Part shown: positions 45,249 to 50,338 of the stretch, piece by piece
Numbering within the stretch: the first letter of the stretch is position 1
Layout of the letters: every line of letters begins with the position of its first letter
Source of the DNA: a virus
IMG/VR virus record: IMGVR_UViG_2162886015_000003
Coordinates: 1-50,338 of that record
DNA length: 50,338 bases
Direction: 5' to 3' (one strand)
Position numbers and translations under genes: made by a program
The notes under the pieces: generated by a model
What the model saw: only the letters and a program-made list of their open reading frames with translations
Told to the model about the DNA's origin: nothing
Database searches by the model: none

Positions 45249-46313
45249 ATGATCTCCGTTAAATCGTCATCGCTGAAAGAGGGATTGAAGCGCGTCGGCC
45301 CTTCAGTCGACCGCCGCTCCGTGCTGGCCGTGCGCCAGTGCGTGCGGATTCGCGTTGATGGCGAATCCTTCGAAATGATCGCTGCGTGCGAGTATGGGCA
45401 GGCCACATACCGCGAGGAACGGCTCGGCGACGCCAACAAGACGCTGGACGTCTGCGTTCCTGCCGACCGCCTGGCGCCCGCGCTCGGCGTCGCCAGTGAG
45501 TACGTTGATATTGATGTGCAGAAGAACGGCCGCATCAAACTCTCGACGGGGACGTACAAGGTCACGGTGCCTGTATTCCAGGGAGAAGACTTCCCGCTCG
45601 TGACGACCGAAGGCAGTCCGATTGCCGACATCGACGTGGTCGGCCTTTCCGGCCTCGTGTCGAGCGTCGCGTTCGCCGCAGACACCAAAGACATCCGCGA
45701 ATTCTGCCGCGGCGTCATGCTCGAGTCGGATGGCAAACAACTCACGGCGACGGCCACCAACGGAAACATTCTGGCAACTGCCCAGATCACCACGTCGGCA
45801 CCGGCCTTTGGGGTTCTCCTGCACGCCCATGCGGCCGAGTTGCTGATCGAGATGGACCCGAAGCGGCTTGTCGTCGCCAGTTCGCATGTCACGGCGTTTA
45901 ACGATGGTGCGGAACTGATCCTGAAGCCAATGGCGGCGAAGGTAGTCGACTGGCGCCGCACGCTCCCCGCACTGAAAAACGCGGTTTCGTTCGACGCCGC
46001 GCCGCTCCGCGAGGCCGTGTCGATGCACCGGTTCTATGGCGATAAGGTCGGCGCAGTCCGGTTCACCACCGAGGGCACGGAGTGCGCCCTTGAGGTCATG
46101 AATTCGGAAGACGGCGCAAACATCGATCTCGACGTGTTCGACGTCGTCGGCGACGCGGATTTCAGCTTCACCTTTCGCGGCGACCAGCTCGCCCAGATCC
46201 TGACGCGCGCGCCGGCGGAAAAGGTCACCTTCTACTGGGATGCCGCGAAGCCCCGTGCGTTCCTCGTCCAAAACGGAAACTGGCGGGGCGTCGTCTCGCC
46301 GCTCATCGTGTAA
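45249..46313 (+). CDS. DNA polymerase III beta-like sliding clamp
   Basis: A 354-residue protein resembling bacterial DnaN sliding clamps, with three repeated clamp domains (about 1-115, 125-235, 240-354). Traces are MISVKSSSLKEGLKRVGPSV at the start, VPVFQGEDFPLV with the clamp-typical Pro-x-x-Asp-(F/Y)-Pro loop, AFAADTKDIREFCRGVMLES, and a C-terminal VTFYWDAAKPRAFLV. It would ring phage DNA and tether a polymerase or other enzyme. No ribosome site is seen at the ATG; a GTG 13 codons upstream is less likely. No phage polymerase is encoded here, so it may compete with the host clamp. Confidence 0.8.
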   Translation: MISVKSSSLKEGLKRVGPSVDRRSVLAVRQCVRIRVDGESFEMIAACEYGQATYREERLGDANKTLDVCVPADRLAPALGVASEYVDIDVQKNGRIKLSTGTYKVTVPVFQGEDFPLVTTEGSPIADIDVVGLSGLVSSVAFAADTKDIREFCRGVMLESDGKQLTATATNGNILATAQITTSAPAFGVLLHAHAAELLIEMDPKRLVVASSHVTAFNDGAELILKPMAAKVVDWRRTLPALKNAVSFDAAPLREAVSMHRFYGDKVGAVRFTTEGTECALEVMNSEDGANIDLDVFDVVGDADFSFTFRGDQLAQILTRAPAEKVTFYWDAAKPRAFLVQNGNWRGVVSPLIV

Positions 46314-46325
46314 CGGAGATTCACC

Positions 46326-46658
46326 ATGAACCTGATTCTTCAGATTGCAAGCAAGCGCGCGAGCCGCGCAGCCAAACGCGGTGATATGCGTGCCGCCGAC
46401 AAGATCGAGCTCGACTATGTCAAGGCGAACGTGCCGCTGTACTCGCGTCGCGCTGATGACGTGATCCCGGGCGAATGCACGCGTCTGTGTCGCGGCGCCG
46501 GGCCGAACGGCGAATCCCGCCTCGAATGGCTGCTGCCGAACGGAAAGACCGTCTATTCGGACATGGATGCGACCGTGCTGCCGGAATACGAGGACGACGC
46601 CTGCGGGATGCTGGTCGGCCTGCATCCGGGCCGTCTGTTCGAACTGATCGAGGCCTAA
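46326..46658 (+). CDS. Hypothetical protein
   Basis: A 110-residue protein with a basic N-terminal helix (ASKRASRAAKRGDMRAADK) and an acidic C-terminal half. GGAG precedes the ATG. It directly follows the clamp gene, so it may be a clamp-associated or DNA-binding protein; this is only context. Confidence 0.65.
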   Translation: MNLILQIASKRASRAAKRGDMRAADKIELDYVKANVPLYSRRADDVIPGECTRLCRGAGPNGESRLEWLLPNGKTVYSDMDATVLPEYEDDACGMLVGLHPGRLFELIEA

Positions 46659-46664
46659 GCGGCG

Positions 46665-46835
46665 GTGGACCCCATCCAATCCCTATTCGAAGAGTGGGCA
46701 ACCCGCGAAGGGCTGCTACTTACCCACTCCAATGCTCCCGGCCGTATATATCTATGGGATCAAACTGAATGGAGATTTCATGGGTTCAAGGGATACCACG
46801 AAATGACCGCCGAATCACCACGCAACCCGGCATAG
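46665..46835 (+). CDS. Small hypothetical protein (56 aa), GTG start
   Basis: A 56-residue protein starting with GTG (VDPIQSLFEEWATREG, later RIYLWDQTEWRFHGFKGYHE). It begins seven bases after the previous stop, with GAGG upstream, and is followed by the adenine methyltransferase. Its sequence looks folded and aromatic-rich, but no family can be named. Confidence 0.55.
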   Translation: MDPIQSLFEEWATREGLLLTHSNAPGRIYLWDQTEWRFHGFKGYHEMTAESPRNPA

Positions 46836-46847
46836 AGAGAACAAGAG

Positions 46848-47396
46848 ATGAGCGACGCCTCGCACCGATTCGACAGCAGCAAACGTCGTCGACCTGACCA
46901 TCATGCACGGCAAGCGATGCTGACACCGGGCTACGTGCTCGAGCCGATCCGCGGTCTATTGGGTGGAATCGGCCTTGACCCGTGCACAGAACCCGACAAC
47001 CCGACGCGCGCAGATCAGTTCTATTGCTTGCCGCACGACGGCTGCACCCTTCCTTGGGATGCACATTCAGTGTTCTGCAATCCGCCCTATGGCGAAGCTC
47101 GGGATCGTTGGGTTGATCGTTGCATCAGGGTCGGCGCTCACATTCCTGTCGTGCTGCTGATTCCGGCGCACCCCGACACGCGGACGTTTCAGCGAGCCAT
47201 GGCGACATGCACGACAGTCCTTTTCGTCAAGGGGCGCCTCAAGTTCGGCGTGCTTCGCGAAAACCGCCGACAGGAGGCCGCAAGTCACGGGTCCGCGATC
47301 TTCGGATTTGGTGTGGATCTCAGTCCGCTGGATGCTCTGGGAAGCGTCCTGAGACGGGCAAAACTCGAACAGGCTGGCTTGGCTGACGTCGCCTAA
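46848..47396 (+). CDS. N6-adenine DNA methyltransferase (phage Dam family)
   Basis: A 182-residue protein of the phage N-6-adenine methyltransferase family. The catalytic (D/N)PPY motif is FCNPPYGEARDRWVDR, and the cofactor region includes IGLDPCTEP. GRLKFG and SHGSAIFGF lie near the C-terminus. It has no companion nuclease and probably protects phage DNA from restriction or tunes regulation. Confidence 0.92.
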   Translation: MSDASHRFDSSKRRRPDHHARQAMLTPGYVLEPIRGLLGGIGLDPCTEPDNPTRADQFYCLPHDGCTLPWDAHSVFCNPPYGEARDRWVDRCIRVGAHIPVVLLIPAHPDTRTFQRAMATCTTVLFVKGRLKFGVLRENRRQEAASHGSAIFGFGVDLSPLDALGSVLRRAKLEQAGLADVA

Positions 47397-47422
47397 GCCA
47401 CCAATCATCCAAAGGATAGACC

Positions 47423-48079
47423 ATGACCACTAGTACAGATGTAGTGCCGAGCAACCGTGAATTGCGGGCGACCCGGCTTCTTGAGATTGCCGAGCCGATC
47501 TTAGAGGCTGCTGCGCTCAACAAGCGCGTGACGATCGCAGCGGGCGATTTGCTGCGACAGGTGCGCGTGTTCTTACCGAATCCAGCCCATACATCCGAAG
47601 TGCAGGCAGACCATATTGCGGATGAACGCAAAATGGTTGCGGCCGATCTGTATCTCTGGCTTGCAGGCAGCAATGACAATCGGTTCATTCGTGCGTGGAC
47701 TGATGACCCTGCCAGGGTCGATAGTCTGCGTGAAGCCATCGGTCTGGAGCCTGCGCGGTATTACGCCGCTCCCGCGCAACCCTGCGGTGGCGCCGAGCAA
47801 GCAGACGAGGCGGTGACGCTGCCACAACCCGTTTTAGACGCTTTGCGCTTCTATGCGAATGGCCATCACTACAACATCGATGATGACCATCAGCAGTTCG
47901 ATACCGTCAGCGGCGAACCACAAAACTGGCTGTTCAGCGAACGCGACGACGACTGCACGATGATCGAGGACGGCCGAATCGCTAAGGCTGTTTTGCAGGG
48001 CATCGCTACTGCATTCGAGGAACCGTCGCCACCCATCGAAGGCGAAGTGTTCGCCACCCGTGCAAAGAACGGCAAATGA
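47423..48079 (+). CDS. Hypothetical protein
   Basis: A 218-residue acidic soluble protein; no motif recognised. An AAAGGATAG site precedes the ATG. The stop overlaps the next start (ATGA). The central part (residues 110-135) is Ala/Gln/Gly-rich and the C-terminal part has VLDALRFYANGHHYNIDDDH. Confidence 0.68.
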   Translation: MTTSTDVVPSNRELRATRLLEIAEPILEAAALNKRVTIAAGDLLRQVRVFLPNPAHTSEVQADHIADERKMVAADLYLWLAGSNDNRFIRAWTDDPARVDSLREAIGLEPARYYAAPAQPCGGAEQADEAVTLPQPVLDALRFYANGHHYNIDDDHQQFDTVSGEPQNWLFSERDDDCTMIEDGRIAKAVLQGIATAFEEPSPPIEGEVFATRAKNGK

Positions 48080-48837
48080 CCACGACAAATCACACTTCGC
48101 CTATCGGTGAGGACGCCGCCAATGGGGCGGTAGGGGAGCGGGAAGCGTTTGAGTTGTGGCACGCCGATCCGCAGCGCAAGGTTTATGTTGGCGACAAGGC
48201 GTCCGCTTACAAGGGCTGGCAAGCCCACGCCGCGCGCACTGCCGAGCCGGTGGCTACCACGGTCAATCTGATAATTCGCGACGTATGCGAATCAGAGCCC
48301 GGCGACATCAATCATGTGGACACGCTCTGTATAGGTGTCGAGTACCTGCGCGACATTTTAGAGCGACGCCTTGAACGCGCAGCACTCACTGCCGGAAAGG
48401 CGGCGCAAGCGGAGCCGGTACTAGATAAGCCCGCGAAAGTCGGAGGCGGCCGCTTTGGTGTCGGCGTGAAGTGGTCCACGGTCATCGGCGCAGCGCAACG
48501 GCATTACGAATACGAAGTGACGCCCGAGAAAGAAGCGGCGCGGATCGCAAGAGCCGGTGAAGTGATTGAAAGCATCCGTCGCGGCGAATATTTATCGGAG
48601 CCAGCACAACCGGATCGCTGCTATGCGCCGAGCTGCGGAATGTGGGATGGCAATGATTCGTGCACGTGTCAACGTGTCGCCCCGCCAGCACAGACACAGA
48701 TGGCGCTGACGGATGAGCAGCGCGAGGCATTCAAATCAGCAATCGCTGGTCTGCATGTTTTGGGCTGGACGCATCGCGTTCCAATCTTGCAAGCATTTCT
48801 GACCGCCGCGCAGCCAGCAAGCGGAGACGGCGAATGA
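48076..48837 (+). CDS. Hypothetical modular protein
   Basis: A 253-residue protein. The N-terminal FELWHADPQRKVYVGDKASAY then YKGWQAHAAR resembles segments shared by many phage early proteins of unknown role. A CYAPSCGMWDGNDSCTC stretch (about residue 189) could bind metal, and an LTDEQREAFKSAI helical tail is also a recurrent phage module. It is coupled to both neighbours. Confidence 0.66.
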   Translation: MTTTNHTSPIGEDAANGAVGEREAFELWHADPQRKVYVGDKASAYKGWQAHAARTAEPVATTVNLIIRDVCESEPGDINHVDTLCIGVEYLRDILERRLERAALTAGKAAQAEPVLDKPAKVGGGRFGVGVKWSTVIGAAQRHYEYEVTPEKEAARIARAGEVIESIRRGEYLSEPAQPDRCYAPSCGMWDGNDSCTCQRVAPPAQTQMALTDEQREAFKSAIAGLHVLGWTHRVPILQAFLTAAQPASGDGE

Positions 48838-49079
48838 CGCTCGACCAACTCTATCTCTGGCACCGCGAGCAGCAGGAGCGCTGGGGCAACCTCGCGGAAA
48901 ACAACAAAGCCAATCTGCCTGCAGTCTATAAGGCATCGCTCAAGCGCACCTATGAGACGAAGGCTGACTTTCATTCTCGCGCCGTTGTGCTGCTGAAGTC
49001 GATTCGCATCGCAGCCGGCGCCCTACCCAAAACTGATTCTGGTCGCGCTGCTATTGCGCAAGCTGAGGTGAAGACGTGA
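48834..49079 (+). CDS. Hypothetical protein
   Basis: An 81-residue helical protein (LYLWHREQQERWGNLAENNK). It overlaps the preceding stop (ATGA) and its TGA overlaps the following GTG start. No known domain. Confidence 0.65.
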   Translation: MTLDQLYLWHREQQERWGNLAENNKANLPAVYKASLKRTYETKADFHSRAVVLLKSIRIAAGALPKTDSGRAAIAQAEVKT

Positions 49080-49426
49080 GCGTTCACGCTAAACAAATCC
49101 TGTGGTTCGGTAACCACGTCACTCTGGCCTGCGACGGCAAGTGCAACAAAGCATGGGGCATAAACAACCGGCCGAAGATCGAGTTTGATCCGAATGAGCC
49201 TGACGACTATGCGTTTCTCGCCGATTCAGAACTCGAGGAGGCGCCCGCTAACCCCGGTACACAGGAAGGCGGGTGGGGTAAGCCGTCAGGACCGCGCGAG
49301 ATGAACAAGTGGTGTTCGCGCGAATGCGAGCGAAGCGGGATTTTCGAAGCTGGCGACGCAATTACGTTGCCCGACTATTCGGTGCGTCGATATAACCAGC
49401 CATGGAAGCACGAAGGAGCGCAGTGA
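49076..49426 (+). CDS. Cysteine-containing hypothetical protein
   Basis: A 116-residue protein starting with GTG (GTGA overlap). Two Cys pairs (LACDGKCNKAWG near residue 19 and KWCSRECERSG near residue 80) suggest a zinc-binding fold. Function unknown. Confidence 0.68.
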   Translation: MSVHAKQILWFGNHVTLACDGKCNKAWGINNRPKIEFDPNEPDDYAFLADSELEEAPANPGTQEGGWGKPSGPREMNKWCSRECERSGIFEAGDAITLPDYSVRRYNQPWKHEGAQ

Positions 49427-49665
49427 TGAGCACCCGAACCTTGATCGAGATCAATCACGACCTCCTGCACGAGCTGAAGCGAAACCCGGAGTTCGTCGCG
49501 GAGTTTATTGCGAACCTCGGCTCATCGTTTTATTGCGGGCGCCTGAACGAGGCCAACGGGAAGGGTCAGCCGATGCATGTCGGCCACGGCATCCAGATCA
49601 TCCTGCAGCGCCACCACTCCACCGACGTCACAGTGACGACGGAATACCAGACGGTGAAACTATGA
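49426..49665 (+). CDS. Hypothetical protein
   Basis: A 79-residue protein beginning MSTRTLIEINHDLLHELKRN; the ATG at 49426 overlaps the previous stop (TGATG), which rules out a longer upstream start. No motif recognised. Confidence 0.65.
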   Translation: MSTRTLIEINHDLLHELKRNPEFVAEFIANLGSSFYCGRLNEANGKGQPMHVGHGIQIILQRHHSTDVTVTTEYQTVKL

Positions 49666-49964
49666 CCGAAAACGAAAAATTCTATGACGACGAGATCGCA
49701 CCGGCGTTGCTCGCTCTATCCGAGAAGGCAAAAGCGCGCGGCATGTCGATAGTGGCTACCGTCGAATATGACCCGGGCGAGCGCGGCACAACCCGAATGC
49801 TTCAGCCCACGTGCGGCTTGGCCATGACCATGATTTCGCATTGCGCAAAGATGGGTGAAAACATTGACGGTTACGTGATGGGCCTGATGCGCTATTGCGG
49901 CGAGAAGGGAATCGACACCAGCGCCAGCATGGTCATCAACCAACTGACCGGGCGGCGATCGTAG
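49662..49964 (+). CDS. Hypothetical protein
   Basis: A 100-residue protein beginning MTENEKFYDDEIAPALLALS. The ATG overlaps the preceding stop. Helical, with three cysteines; no domain recognised. Confidence 0.66.
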   Translation: MTENEKFYDDEIAPALLALSEKAKARGMSIVATVEYDPGERGTTRMLQPTCGLAMTMISHCAKMGENIDGYVMGLMRYCGEKGIDTSASMVINQLTGRRS

Positions 49965-50020
49965 ATGGAAGCTGCTGCGCAACGGGTAATAGCACTTACG
50001 CGACTTGACTGGGGAATTAA

Positions 50021-50329
50021 GTGGACATCGCCAAAGGAAAGCGCGTAAGCGCGCAGGAGGCGGCCGAGATCCTTGGCGTGCCGCGGCATGCGATCAGTCG
50101 GCTTGACCGTGCCGGCGAGGTCATCAAGCGCTACAAGCTCGGTCACAAAACCCACGTGTATGACCTCGACTCGCTCTATGAATTTCTAGCATCATGCCAA
50201 TCGAAACCATTACGAAAGCCGGCCGCCGACGCTACCGCTGGACGTTCGAACGCGTCATCGAAGGTGGCCGCGTTCGAAAAGCCAAGCTTCTCCCTGCGGG
50301 CCTTTCTGCAAAGCAGGCCGACGAACTAG
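50021..50329 (+). CDS. xis: Excisionase-like DNA-binding protein
   Basis: A 102-residue protein starting with GTG. Residues 5-55 form a MerR/excisionase-type winged helix (KRVSAQEAAEILGVPRHAIS, then KRYKLGHKTHVYDLDSLYEF). Phage excisionases of this kind bind attP arms and turn the integrase toward excision. It lies directly before int and overlaps its first 136 bases in another frame; the C-terminal 45 residues inside int are low-complexity and may be non-essential. Confidence 0.78.
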   Translation: MDIAKGKRVSAQEAAEILGVPRHAISRLDRAGEVIKRYKLGHKTHVYDLDSLYEFLASCQSKPLRKPAADATAGRSNASSKVAAFEKPSFSLRAFLQSRPTN

Positions 50330-50338
50330 GCCGCAAAT
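50194..50338 (+). CDS. int: Tyrosine integrase, 5' part (continues at base 1)
   Basis: The first 48 codons of the integrase, starting at the ATG at 50194 (MPIETITKAGRRRYRWTFER). The AMTP-type N-terminal arm-binding pattern with KAKLLPAGLSAKQADELGRK is typical of phage integrases. The last base T joins GG at bases 1-2 to make Trp49, and the frame continues to 860. Confidence 0.9.
   Translation, partial: MPIETITKAGRRRYRWTFERVIEGGRVRKAKLLPAGLSAKQADELGRK

Noticed and set aside
45303-46679. 458-codon frame antisense to the sliding clamp
   Set aside because: Composition and lack of motifs show it is an antisense shadow of the clamp gene.

Overview
The window looks like the complete genome of a temperate tailed phage (excised prophage or circular assembly), cut open inside its integrase gene. 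The reading frame that starts at 50194 runs off the right edge and continues in frame from base 1 to a stop at 860, giving one intact 334-residue tyrosine integrase. The composition (GC-rich) and many protein types remembered from Burkholderia-group phages (DUF6475 replication protein, YbcO/DUF1364 nuclease, DUF2635, GpE-like tail chaperone) suggest a Burkholderiales host such as Burkholderia, Paraburkholderia or Caballeronia. That host is an inference; no database was consulted.

Layout. (1) 50021-1180: excisionase-like gene, integrase, and an attP site that carries the 3' half of a tRNA-Leu(UAA) gene. (2) 1181-4905: two small rightward genes, then leftward lysis and accessory genes (lipase-like protein, two lipoproteins, small membrane protein, HNH nuclease, GH19 endolysin, holin-like protein). 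(3) 4930-7264: a rightward island with its own promoter, operator palindrome and small HTH protein, encoding an SGNH-type lipoprotein and an acyltransferase-3 membrane protein, probably a surface-modifying lysogenic-conversion cassette. (4) 7217-19936: leftward Mu-type contractile tail module: fibres, gp48, gp47, gp46, gp45, gp44, gp43 (split in two), tape measure, gp41 chaperone with a -1 frameshift, tube, sheath, gp38. (5) 19949-29007: leftward lambda-type head module: terminator and joining proteins, capsid E, decoration D, scaffold-like protein, S49 protease, portal B, W, terminase A and a Nu1-like small subunit. The phage is therefore a myovirus with a lambda-like head on a Mu-like tail.

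(6) 29154-31217: three small genes, a structured non-coding stretch (30116-30453) and a Q-like late antiterminator candidate followed by a terminator. (7) 31214-41454: leftward early operon of tightly overlapping genes: HNH-like protein, PP2A-like phosphatase, an Acb2-type anti-CBASS candidate, YbcO-like nuclease, a C5 cytosine methyltransferase overlapped by a second long same-strand frame, DUF1064 nuclease, replication proteins, KilA-N protein and a Cro-like repressor. (8) 41540-42832: the rightward CI repressor, a coupled secreted protein and a terminator. (9) 42854-50338: a rightward operon from a strong promoter with an operator-like palindrome: many very small proteins, MazG-like pyrophosphohydrolase, a repeat protein, a DNA sliding clamp, an N6-adenine methyltransferase and hypothetical genes, ending with xis and int.

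Working logic. CI and Cro face each other across an 85-base switch. CI would hold down the leftward early operon and perhaps the rightward one. The leftward operon ends in the Q-like gene, whose product would let polymerase read through the regularly spaced leftward terminators in the late genes. The late genes end in lysis functions. In the lysogen, the cI-linked secreted protein and the acyltransferase island are the likeliest expressed cargo.
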